NCBI GenBank assembly: GCA_024643545.1
Contig: JAHEMR010000004.1
Coordinates: 124,001-188,000, forward strand
DNA: 64,000 nt
Direction: 5' to 3'
Source: Crocinitomicaceae bacterium
Lineage (GTDB): Bacteria > Bacteroidota > Bacteroidia > Flavobacteriales_D > Crocinitomicaceae
Both the position numbers and the translations under genes were made by a program. Position 1 is the stretch's first letter. Each line of letters opens with the position of its first letter. The notes beneath the pieces are model-generated. The model saw only the letters and a program-made list of their open reading frames with translations. It was not told the origin of the DNA and did no database searches. Shown here piece after piece: positions 8,304 to 16,510 of this stretch.

Positions 8304-10067
8304 TTAACTGAATATTTTCTGATACCCTTCCTGATATTTCTCGAGTATTTTCTTTCTCTTTAATTTAAGTGTTGGTGTAAGCTCACCTCCATCAATGGTA
8401 AATTCTGTTGGAAGTAGGGCAATTTTCTTCACTTGTTCCCAATTTCCAAATGACTGATTAATTTCAGCAATTTCCTGGTTCATTCGATCAATAAACTGAC
8501 TTTGTTTAATGATTTCATCGTTACTCATGTTTTGAAAATTCAATTCATGACGGTGTGCCCATTCTTTCGCAAAAGTGAAATTCGGTACAACAAAAGCTGC
8601 TGGAAATTTCTCGCCTTCTCCGACAACCATGATTTGCTCAATAAAACGTGATTCTTTGAATCGATTTTCCATCGCTTGAGGAACGATATATTTTCCACCT
8701 GAAGTTTTAAAAATTTCTTTTTTACGGTCTGTGATTTTTAAGAATTTCCCTTCTTGAAATTCACCAATATCACCTGTATGGAACCATCCATCACTGTCAA
8801 TAACTTCTTTCGTTGCCTCCTCGTTATTATAATAGCCCATCATTACATTGGGACCTTTGACCAAAATCTCGCCATCAGCAGCTATTTTCACTTGTACTCC
8901 TTCGACCAATGCCCCAACAGTACCGATACGGATCCCCGTAATGAAATTATTCACTGTTACTACTGGTGAGGTTTCGGTTAAACCATATCCTTCTAAAATT
9001 GGAATGTCAGCAGCAAGAAAAATACGTGCTAACCTTGGTTGTAATGCAGCGCTCCCAGAAGCAATTGCCTTAACATTCCCTCCAAGTGCCTCTTGCCATT
9101 TTGAAAAAATTAATTTTCGGGCGATTTTCAACTTAAATTTGAAATAAGGAGTTGCATGCACATTGTCGTAATTTTCCGCAAGGGATAAGGCCCAATAAAA
9201 CAATCCTCTTTTAACACCCGATAATTCTTCACCTTTGGCCATGATTTTATCGAATACTTTTTCAATTAATCTCGGTACAGCCGAAAATACATCTGGTTTC
9301 ACCTCTTTGATATTGTCACCGATTGTGTCCATCGATTCAGCGAAATAAATGGAACATCCCAAATACATGTAGAGGTAATGTAGCATTCTTTCATATACGT
9401 GACAAATGGGCAAGAAAGTCAATACACGTGAAGTATTATTCGCTGGAATCGGTTCAATACAGGCACTAACATTTGATAATAAATTCTGGTGTGAAAGCAT
9501 GACTCCTTTTGGATTTCCAGTTGTTCCTGATGTGTAAATAATCGTCACCAAATCTTCATTCTTCACCAGTTTCATTCGCTCACGAACTAGTTCTTCATCG
9601 GAATGTGTTCGTTGTTCTTCGATATGTGACCAATGAGGAATAGACGCTAATTTATCAAAAGAAAACAAGTGTATTAAACTTGGCACATCCACGCGTATAT
9701 TTGAAATTTTATCCGCTAATTCCTGATTGGAAACGATGCATATTTTAGCAGAACAATCATTGAGAATAAAGCGGTAATCATTCTCTGAAATCGTCGGGTA
9801 CAAAGGCACTAAAATTGCGCCTATTTTTTGAACTGCAATATCCAGAATATTCCACTCCAATCGATTTGAACTGGCAACTGCAACTCGATCCCCGGCTTGA
9901 ATGTTCATTGATATCAAACCACGTGCAACATTCATGGTTCGTTCAATGAAGTCACTCGTTGAAATTGGCACCCAAATACCAGCCGTTTTTGTTACAAACA
10001 TTGCTGAATTTGGATAATTTTTCAATTGATGATCAGGGACTTCAAAAAGTCTTTCAGCAGTTATCAT
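8304..10067 (-). CDS. Long-chain acyl-CoA synthetase (AMP-binding)
   Basis: ATP-dependent ligase that activates long-chain fatty acids to acyl-CoA. The 587-residue protein shows the ANL-superfamily motifs in order: the P-loop TIIYTSGTTGNPKGVMLSH near residue 177, GYGLTETSPVVTVN, GWFHTGDIGEF, and ITDRKKEIFKTSGGKYI near 445-460, followed by the C-terminal lid domain with a LKLKRKKILEKY end typical of the FAA1/FadD15 type. The strongly conserved lysine that closes the active site is present in this last region. It faces a terminator at its 3' end. Substrate chain length is inferred from family only. Confidence 0.93.
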   Translation of the reverse strand: MITAERLFEVPDHQLKNYPNSAMFVTKTAGIWVPISTSDFIERTMNVARGLISMNIQAGDRVAVASSNRLEWNILDIAVQKIGAILVPLYPTISENDYRFILNDCSAKICIVSNQELADKISNIRVDVPSLIHLFSFDKLASIPHWSHIEEQRTHSDEELVRERMKLVKNEDLVTIIYTSGTTGNPKGVMLSHQNLLSNVSACIEPIPANNTSRVLTFLPICHVYERMLHYLYMYLGCSIYFAESMDTIGDNIKEVKPDVFSAVPRLIEKVFDKIMAKGEELSGVKRGLFYWALSLAENYDNVHATPYFKFKLKIARKLIFSKWQEALGGNVKAIASGSAALQPRLARIFLAADIPILEGYGLTETSPVVTVNNFITGIRIGTVGALVEGVQVKIAADGEILVKGPNVMMGYYNNEEATKEVIDSDGWFHTGDIGEFQEGKFLKITDRKKEIFKTSGGKYIVPQAMENRFKESRFIEQIMVVGEGEKFPAAFVVPNFTFAKEWAHRHELNFQNMSNDEIIKQSQFIDRMNQEIAEINQSFGNWEQVKKIALLPTEFTIDGGELTPTLKLKRKKILEKYQEGYQKIFS

Positions 10068-10109
10068 GGTTTAGTTTTAAGGTTATCGAAAATAAGAATT
10101 ATTCTCGAA

Positions 10110-11486
10110 TTACAAAAAAAGGATGGCGAACAGGGAGATTAATGCGATTCCAATCACATTTAAAATAAAACCCATTTTTACCATTTGATGAATTTTAACA
10201 TGTCCAGAAGAAAATACAATGGCATTTGGTGGAGTTCCTACAGGCATCATAAATGCCAAACTAGCACCTAAGGTTAGTGTGAAACACAATTGAAAAACAT
10301 CATATCCGGACTCTTTGGCAAAACTTGCAATGACCGGTACAAAAATGGTCACTAAAGCAAGATTAGACATTACCTCTGACGCAAAAACGGAAATAACAAC
10401 AATGATTAAAACGATGGCTGGAACAGACATGTTTTCATATGACTGAAATACCTTAGTCAAAGATTCAACCACACCATTTTTCTCAAAAATTTGTGCAAGT
10501 GCGAGTCCACCGCCAAACAACAATAAAATACCCCAAGGTAATTTCTCCGTATCTTTCCAATCCAACAGTGGTTTTTTCTCGCTTTTCCCTGGGATAATAA
10601 AGAGTAAAATTGCCCCGAAAATTGCTGCACTTTCATCACCGTAGTTTAATCCAGTAGCAGCCGTTATTAATTCACGGAAAGACCATAAAATAACAACAAC
10701 TCCAAATATAGCCAACGCTCTTAACTGTTCGTTTGACCAAGGGACATTCGGTAAATTTACATCATGTAATTCTTTTCGTTCCTTTCCGAGCGCGAAGTAA
10801 AAAATAACATACATCACGATGAGCATGGTAATTGCCAGTGGCATTCCTATTTTCATCCAATCGAAAAAACTCACTGTAATGTGGAAATTCTTTTGAAGAA
10901 TGGCTGCCATTTGCGTATTTGGGGGAGAACCCACTAGGGTACCTACTCCACCAATGCTTGAAGCATATGCTATGCTTAACATTAATAACAAGGAGAATTT
11001 TGATTTTTGATGTGCAACTGGCAACGCTTGAATAATGGCAATAGCCATCGGCAACATCATAAGTGCTGTAGCAGTATTGGAAATCCACATACTTAGAAAT
11101 CCTGTACTCAATATGAATCCCAGTAAGATTCGCGGTTTTGAATCACCCACAATATTGATGATTCTTCGAGCGATTTGCTCATGTACCTTCCATTTTTCCA
11201 ATCCCAGTGCAAGGACAAATCCACCAAAAAATAAATAAACATTGTTGTTCCCGTAACTCGCAGCTAGATCTGCGGTATTAAGGAGTCCGAGTGGAATTGC
11301 AAAAATAAATGGAAATAAGGCTGTGATGTAAATGGATATCACCTCAAATACCCAAAAGAAAATCATCAATCCACCGAGCGCAACTGCGTTCCAGTATGGA
11401 TCAGTTGCGCGGGTAGAAATGAGAACGATTAGAAAAGAAAAGGCGCCAAATGCTGCGATCAAGCGCTTCCAATCTAACTGAAGCAT
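10110..11486 (-). CDS. SLC13/DASS-family sodium:anion symporter
   Basis: A 458-residue polytopic membrane protein with about 11-12 hydrophobic segments. It matches the divalent anion:sodium symporter family that transports dicarboxylates, citrate or sulfate. The paired family motifs are visible: SNTATALMMLPMA near residue 135 and, in the second half, VGTPPNAIVFSSG near 425, plus VGSPPNTQMAAI. These carry the substrate- and sodium-binding SNT and TPPN-type motifs. The real substrate cannot be told from sequence. It starts 3 bases after the stop of a small upstream gene (11490-11750), so the two are probably cotranscribed. Confidence 0.9.
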   Translation of the reverse strand: MLQLDWKRLIAAFGAFSFLIVLISTRATDPYWNAVALGGLMIFFWVFEVISIYITALFPFIFAIPLGLLNTADLAASYGNNNVYLFFGGFVLALGLEKWKVHEQIARRIINIVGDSKPRILLGFILSTGFLSMWISNTATALMMLPMAIAIIQALPVAHQKSKFSLLLMLSIAYASSIGGVGTLVGSPPNTQMAAILQKNFHITVSFFDWMKIGMPLAITMLIVMYVIFYFALGKERKELHDVNLPNVPWSNEQLRALAIFGVVVILWSFRELITAATGLNYGDESAAIFGAILLFIIPGKSEKKPLLDWKDTEKLPWGILLLFGGGLALAQIFEKNGVVESLTKVFQSYENMSVPAIVLIIVVISVFASEVMSNLALVTIFVPVIASFAKESGYDVFQLCFTLTLGASLAFMMPVGTPPNAIVFSSGHVKIHQMVKMGFILNVIGIALISLFAILFL

Positions 11487-11489
11487 GTT

Positions 11490-11750
11490 TTATTTATTCA
11501 ATGCATTTAATGCATCAACAAAAGTTAAAGCTTTTGCTTCAACCTCTGCAACAATTGCACGAAATTCAGCTTTTCCTTTTGCTTTGTGCATGCGACCAAG
11601 AATAACATCTTGGAAACTCGCTGCCTCTGTAATTAATTTTTCAGTTGCCGGAGCTTTCGACTCATCCAACATTTGGTGGTGAAAACACTCTTCAACCACA
11701 TCAAAAACCATCTCGTTGATGTTTCTCTTAAGAATTCTTTTATTTGACAT
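11490..11750 (-). CDS. Small conserved protein, function unknown
   Basis: An 86-residue protein, predicted fully helical and cytoplasmic, with no signal peptide or membrane segment. I do not recognise a domain. Visible features are a basic N-terminus (MSNKRILKRNINEMVFDVVEE), a CFHHQ pair of histidines with a cysteine, and a long amphipathic helix at the C-terminus ending FVDALNALNK. A perfect -7 element TACTTTTG lies 19 bases upstream, supporting that it is a real gene. It is followed by an SLC13 transporter after 3 bases. Confidence 0.7.
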   Translation of the reverse strand: MSNKRILKRNINEMVFDVVEECFHHQMLDESKAPATEKLITEAASFQDVILGRMHKAKGKAEFRAIVAEVEAKALTFVDALNALNK

Positions 11751-11769
11751 ATTTCATCTTTATTTACGT

Positions 11770-11777
11770 CAAAAGTA
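11770..11777 (-). promoter_or_regulatory. -7 promoter element (TACTTTTG)
   Basis: Perfect TAnnTTTG on the minus strand, 19 bases before the start codon of the 86-residue gene. It probably drives the small gene and the SLC13 transporter together. Confidence 0.45.
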
Positions 11778-11863
11778 AGTCGAAAATAGGACTTACACTA
11801 GAAAACGCTGCAATTTCTCTGTATTCATATGTGATACATCCGTAAGTATGACAACGGATTGTG

Positions 11864-11871
11864 TAACTTTG
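11864..11871 (+). promoter_or_regulatory. -7 promoter element of the rlmI-MATE-fmt operon (TAACTTTG)
   Basis: Perfect TAnnTTTG that ends 5 bases before the ATG at 11877. It predicts an mRNA starting at or beside the start codon. No clear -33 TTG is visible. Confidence 0.4.
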
Positions 11872-11876
11872 TGTCC

Positions 11877-13052
11877 ATGACATATCCTATACTTCACATC
11901 CGCAAAGGCAAAGAACAATCATTGATGCGACGACATCCATGGGTTTTTTCAGGGGCCATAGAATCTTCTACTGAATCTTTAAAGGATGGTGACATCGTGT
12001 GTCTCATGACGCGTAAGGACCAATTTTTAGGAATTGGGCATTTTCAGCACGCCACCATTTCTGTGCGAATTTTGAGTTTCGATTATGAAGAAATCGATCA
12101 AGCATTTTTCGATCGAAAAATTCAAAAAGGGGTTGATTCTCGTTTGAATATTGGACTTTTAACCAAACAGAATAACATCTTTCGTGTATGTCACGGTGAA
12201 GGAGATGAACTTCCGGGCCTTGTGATCGATTTTTACAACGGTGTTGCGGTTATTCAATGTCATTCGATCGGAATGTACTTTTCTGTTGATATGATTGCGA
12301 AAGCTTTGAAAAACGCCTTTGGAAAAAAATTAACAGCAGTCTATTCTAAGTCAACCGATACCTTACCAAAAAGAACGGATGTGACGGACGCCTATCTCTT
12401 CGGAAGTTGCGAAACACCACATGTTGCGGTAGAAAATGGAGTGAAATACAACATTGATTGGATTACCGGACAAAAAACAGGGTTCTTTATCGATCAGCGT
12501 GTAAATCGACGCATACTAGGAGAGTATTCAAAAGGAAAAAAAGTGTTAAACACCTTTTGTTATTCGGGTGGATTCTCGCTTCAAGCTTTGAATCATGGAG
12601 CGACTTTGGTGCATTCCTTGGATAGTTCAAAAAAGGCGATAGCCTTAACCGACGCCAACATTCTCTTGAATAACTATACTGAAAAGCATTTGTCCATTTG
12701 TGCCGATGCCATGGATTACATGAAAGATTTGCAAGAAGATTACGACATCATTGTTTTGGATCCACCTGCATTTGCAAAGCACCGTGAAAAACGTCACCAA
12801 GCCATTCAAGGATACAAACGATTAAATGCACATGCGATTCGTCAAATTAAACCAGGAGGAATCATTTTTACGTTCTCTTGTTCACAGGTCATTGACAAAG
12901 CATTATTTACCAATACCATTATTGCAGCAGCCATTGAATCAGGAAGGAATGTACGAATTCTGGAACAAGTACACCAACCAGCTGATCATCCTATTCATGC
13001 TTTTCATCCAGAGGGTGAATACCTGAAAGGATTGATTATTCAAGTAGACTAA
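11877..13052 (+). CDS. rlmI: Class I SAM-dependent rRNA large-subunit methyltransferase, RlmI type
   Basis: Probably methylates a cytosine of 23S rRNA, as E. coli RlmI does at C1962. The 391-residue protein begins with a PUA domain (LHIRKGKEQSLMRRHPWVFSG, about 5-80), followed by a central domain and a Rossmann methyltransferase with motif I NTFCYSGGFSLQALNHGA near 225 and the catalytic motif VLDPPAFAKHREKR near 295. A cysteine in TFSCSQ follows at the expected place. I set the start at the ATG at 11877 rather than 11859 because of the PUA alignment and the promoter element. It starts an operon with a MATE exporter and fmt. Confidence 0.88.
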   Translation: MTYPILHIRKGKEQSLMRRHPWVFSGAIESSTESLKDGDIVCLMTRKDQFLGIGHFQHATISVRILSFDYEEIDQAFFDRKIQKGVDSRLNIGLLTKQNNIFRVCHGEGDELPGLVIDFYNGVAVIQCHSIGMYFSVDMIAKALKNAFGKKLTAVYSKSTDTLPKRTDVTDAYLFGSCETPHVAVENGVKYNIDWITGQKTGFFIDQRVNRRILGEYSKGKKVLNTFCYSGGFSLQALNHGATLVHSLDSSKKAIALTDANILLNNYTEKHLSICADAMDYMKDLQEDYDIIVLDPPAFAKHREKRHQAIQGYKRLNAHAIRQIKPGGIIFTFSCSQVIDKALFTNTIIAAAIESGRNVRILEQVHQPADHPIHAFHPEGEYLKGLIIQVD

Positions 13053-13053
13053 T

Positions 13054-14382
13054 ATGCTTGCCTTAAATTACAAAGCAATTTTAGGAATGGCACTTCCGAT
13101 GATGGTTTCTGGATTTATTCAGTCCATAGTTTTAATTACGGATGCCTCTTTTATCAGTCGGTATTCCACAGAAGCGTTTGATGCTGTTGGCAACGGTGGA
13201 CTGTTGTATGTGACCGTGTACATGTGTTTGTTGGGAATGGGAGATGGGGCACAAATCATCATTGCGCGAAGGATTGGTGAAGAACGCATTTCTGCTATTG
13301 GGCGAGTTTTCGGAACTTCCTTTTTGACCAACTTTATTTTAGCCATTGGATTCTTTGTTTTATTGCATTGGTTTCTTCCGTCAGCCATTGTTGGCTATTC
13401 AAAGAATAATGAAATTGCCGTCTTACAAGGAGATTTTATCCGGGTACGAAGTTTCGCATTGTTTTTCGCTATGATTACGATCACGATTCAGGCTTTTTTA
13501 TTGGCCAAAGGAAAGACAATGATTGTTTTATATGCCGCATTGATTACGGCTATCAGTAATATTTTTCTTGCTAAATCATTGATATTTGGAGAATTTGGTT
13601 TTCCGGAAATGGGTATTGAAGGTGCGGCTTTGGCAAATACGATTGCTGATGCTCTTGGAATGTCATTTCTAGTGATTTACCTCCTCTTTTCCTCGGAACG
13701 CCGTGAATACCAATTGTTCGCCCATTTCAAATTTGAACTCGCTTCCATGAAAGAATTGTTAAAAGTGGGCAGCCCATTAATGATTCAAGGATTTTTTGCA
13801 CTAGCAACCTGGACTCTTTTTTTTACTTGGCTAGAACAAAAAGGACAATTTGATTTAACCGTTTCACAGAACATTCGTGCCATCTATTTTCTCGCTTTTG
13901 TTCCAATTTGGGGATTCGCTGGAACGACAAAAACCTACATTTCTCAATATATCGGAGCAAAGAAATTTGACGAAATTCCTACCATTCAAAAACGGATCCA
14001 ACTGATGACTCTACTGTTTTTGTGCGTCACTTTTCACGGTGCAATTTTATATCCAGAAGCATTGATCAGGCTCATTAATCCAGCTGAAATGTACGTTGAA
14101 AAAAGTGCTCAAATCCTTCGGTTAATTTCGGTGTCGATTATGCTGTATGGGTTTGCTTCAGTCTATTTTCAAACCATACATGGTTCCGGAAACACGCTTC
14201 ATTCCATGTTCATTGAATTTGGAACCGTAAGTATTTACGTTATTTTTTGTTACCTTTTTATTAAAGTTTGGAACTTAGATGTTTATTGGATTTGGACTGT
14301 AGAGTACATCTATTTTAGTTTAATGGGTCTAGCATCTATCAGTTACCTGCAATTGTTTGATTGGAAAAAGAAAATAGTATAA
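13054..14382 (+). CDS. MATE-family efflux transporter
   Basis: A 442-residue membrane protein with about 12 hydrophobic helices in two repeats, which fits the multidrug and toxic compound extrusion family (NorM/DinF-like cation-coupled exporters). N-terminal features are the ALPMMVSGFIQSIVLITDASF helix and a GMGDGAQIIIARRIGE loop, and the second half has VGSPLMIQGFFALATWTLFF. Substrates are unknown. It starts 1 base after the upstream methyltransferase and its stop codon overlaps the fmt start (TAATG), so translation is probably coupled across the three genes. Confidence 0.9.
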   Translation: MLALNYKAILGMALPMMVSGFIQSIVLITDASFISRYSTEAFDAVGNGGLLYVTVYMCLLGMGDGAQIIIARRIGEERISAIGRVFGTSFLTNFILAIGFFVLLHWFLPSAIVGYSKNNEIAVLQGDFIRVRSFALFFAMITITIQAFLLAKGKTMIVLYAALITAISNIFLAKSLIFGEFGFPEMGIEGAALANTIADALGMSFLVIYLLFSSERREYQLFAHFKFELASMKELLKVGSPLMIQGFFALATWTLFFTWLEQKGQFDLTVSQNIRAIYFLAFVPIWGFAGTTKTYISQYIGAKKFDEIPTIQKRIQLMTLLFLCVTFHGAILYPEALIRLINPAEMYVEKSAQILRLISVSIMLYGFASVYFQTIHGSGNTLHSMFIEFGTVSIYVIFCYLFIKVWNLDVYWIWTVEYIYFSLMGLASISYLQLFDWKKKIV

Positions 14383-15344
14383 TGAAAGATAAATTGCGCA
14401 TTGTTTTTATGGGTACCCCAGAATTTGCTGTGGGTATATTGGAAGCGTTAGTTCACTCAAAACATGAAGTGGTGGGTGTCGTAACAGTTGCAGATAAACC
14501 AGCGGGACGGGGACAACAAATTCAGCAAAGTGCGGTGAAACAATTTGCCGTATCTCATGAACTCCCTGTTTTACAACCAGAAAAATTACGTGAAGAAGCA
14601 TTCTTAACTGAATTAGCAGCCATAAACGCAGATTTATTTGTTGTAGTGGCCTTTCGTATGCTGCCAGATGTTGTATGGAAAATGCCCGCTTTAGGAACAA
14701 TTAATCTTCACGCGAGTCTCCTTCCAAAATACAGGGGTGCAGCACCGATCAATTGGGCCATTATGAACGGTGAAAGTGAAACGGGAGTCAGTACATTTTT
14801 CATTAATGAAAACATCGATACTGGTGCAATTATAGCGCAGAAAACGATTGCACTATCAAAAGACATAAGCGCAGGAGAATTACACGACCAATTAAAATCG
14901 ATTGGAGCAGAATTAACTGTTGAAACCGTTGATCAAATTTGTTCTGGAATTGTTTCAACGATTGAACAAGATCCTTCGGACACTAATTTACCTTTTGCAC
15001 CAAAAATATTCAAGGCAGATTGCGAAATTGACTGGAATCACTCGGCAGAATTAAACCACAATCGAATTAGAGGACTCTCCCCCTATCCTGCTGCATGGTG
15101 TAAACTTTGGTCCATAAAAAAATCCAATTGGATCACCTTTAAACTCTTTGGCTCATCATTGGTAAACACAGATCTGGTGAAACGAAAGGATGGTCCATTT
15201 TCCACATCGGATGGAATTATTTTCCCATGTGGAACAGGCTTCATATTACTGAAAGAAATTCAAGCCGAAGGAAAAAAACGCATGGACTACAAGTCTTTTT
15301 TAGCTGGTAATGATTTGACCGATTTGTATTATGCGCTTCCTTAA
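14382..15344 (+). CDS. fmt: Methionyl-tRNA formyltransferase
   Basis: Formylates initiator Met-tRNA using 10-formyl-tetrahydrofolate. The 320-residue protein shows the N-terminal formyltransferase domain: VFMGTPEFAVGILEAL, the family loop DKPAGRGQQ, and the active-site segment NLHASLLPKYRGAAPINWAI followed by ENIDTGAII (Asn-His-Asp catalytic set). A C-terminal OB-like domain begins near residue 205 with NRIRGLSPYPAAWC. The start at 14382 overlaps the upstream stop by one base (TAATG). Its 3' end overlaps the convergent gene by 4 bases. Confidence 0.96.
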   Translation: MKDKLRIVFMGTPEFAVGILEALVHSKHEVVGVVTVADKPAGRGQQIQQSAVKQFAVSHELPVLQPEKLREEAFLTELAAINADLFVVVAFRMLPDVVWKMPALGTINLHASLLPKYRGAAPINWAIMNGESETGVSTFFINENIDTGAIIAQKTIALSKDISAGELHDQLKSIGAELTVETVDQICSGIVSTIEQDPSDTNLPFAPKIFKADCEIDWNHSAELNHNRIRGLSPYPAAWCKLWSIKKSNWITFKLFGSSLVNTDLVKRKDGPFSTSDGIIFPCGTGFILLKEIQAEGKKRMDYKSFLAGNDLTDLYYALP

Positions 15345-16483
15345 AGTCCAAAAAGAATATTGAATCCAATTCGGAAAGGATACACAGCAACGGTGTGTCC
15401 GGTTTTAAACATGGAATTCAACTGATAGCTAATAAACATACCGAAGTGACCGTATCCAAAACGTGTGGTCGCATCTAAGGTCCATCTATTCATGTTAAAT
15501 GATGAAATCGTGGAATTTACAAATTGATCTCCATTTGAGTAAGAACCTGTTAAACTTTGCTTGGTTCCGTAGTTATATGAACCAATGACCCCAACGGCAA
15601 TAAAGTAACTTTTATCAAAATTTTTATCCAAGGAATAATCTAATAATAATGGAATTGAAATTGTTCCAACTTGTAATTTATTTTTGGTGAAGTTAAAAAC
15701 TGTATCCTGAACGGCAAAGATCGTATCTGCGGTATGTGCCAAAACATAGTTGTTTGTGAAACTATAATTGTGGTAGCCAAAACCAAATCCAGTAGTTATA
15801 CCTAAACTCTTCCCAACAATAGGAAACTTCAAATCAAACAAATTGTAATTCATTCCAAACGATTTCATTTGATTTATTTCCCAATATGGATTTTTGTCAA
15901 AAATAGCATCGCCATTTTCATTTGCAAATTGAGAAATGTAAACATCAAATCCAGCGTAGTGACCATTACCGAATTTTCGATTTGACCCTTCGTCTTCGGA
16001 ATCCTCTTCCGACCAATCCTCTTCGGCGAAATCATTATCTGTTCCAATAATCGCATCGTCTATACTTATCGGTAAACGCATCAAGGAACGCACTGCAAGG
16101 CCATTTTTCTGAGCTGGAATCCAATTCGGCATAAGTTTAACCACCGCAACGCAAATGGAATCATATACCTCATTCACTCCTTTTTCCACCACAACATTCG
16201 ATAACGAACCATCTTTTTCCACGATGAACGACAAGTATACTCGTTCATCATTGAATTCAATGTCCATTGTGTCATTTGGCAAAATAAAATTCAAAAAGAT
16301 GAATTCGGCTAATGAATCAGGTCCGCCTGGATATTCCGCTTCAGTATCCGGGAAATTCACGATGGAATCTGGTGGTGCTACACTCAGTAACATTGGTTCT
16401 GGTGTACCGCCAACAATCACATCTACTTGTGCAAAAAATGCAGAAATATTCAATAAACAAGCTAAGGAAAGTAAAAATTTCAT
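15341..16483 (-). CDS. Outer-membrane beta-barrel protein with TonB-C-like N-terminal domain
   Basis: A 380-residue exported protein with a signal peptide (residues 1-18, ending AFFAQ). Residues about 60-150 resemble a TonB C-terminal domain as found in many Bacteroidota proteins: FNDERVYLSFIVEKDGSLS, then a KLMPNWIPAQKNG stretch and VRSLMRLPISI. After an acidic linker (EEDWSEEDSEDEG), residues about 170-380 are alternating amphipathic strands ending in FRIGFNILFGL, which is the look of a PorT-like outer-membrane beta-barrel. The combination is unusual. It lies 27 bases after the TonB-dependent receptor on the same strand, with a TATTTTTG element in between. Function unknown. Confidence 0.7.
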   Translation of the reverse strand: MKFLLSLACLLNISAFFAQVDVIVGGTPEPMLLSVAPPDSIVNFPDTEAEYPGGPDSLAEFIFLNFILPNDTMDIEFNDERVYLSFIVEKDGSLSNVVVEKGVNEVYDSICVAVVKLMPNWIPAQKNGLAVRSLMRLPISIDDAIIGTDNDFAEEDWSEEDSEDEGSNRKFGNGHYAGFDVYISQFANENGDAIFDKNPYWEINQMKSFGMNYNLFDLKFPIVGKSLGITTGFGFGYHNYSFTNNYVLAHTADTIFAVQDTVFNFTKNKLQVGTISIPLLLDYSLDKNFDKSYFIAVGVIGSYNYGTKQSLTGSYSNGDQFVNSTISSFNMNRWTLDATTRFGYGHFGMFISYQLNSMFKTGHTVAVYPFRIGFNILFGL

Positions 16484-16499
16484 CGATTCATAATTTCCT

Positions 16500-16507
16500 C
16501 AAAAATA
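16500..16507 (-). promoter_or_regulatory. -7 promoter element (TATTTTTG)
   Basis: Perfect TAnnTTTG on the minus strand, 16 bases before the start of the beta-barrel gene and just after the TonB-dependent receptor stop. It suggests the barrel gene can be expressed apart from the riboswitch-controlled receptor. Confidence 0.4.
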
Positions 16508-16510
16508 CAA

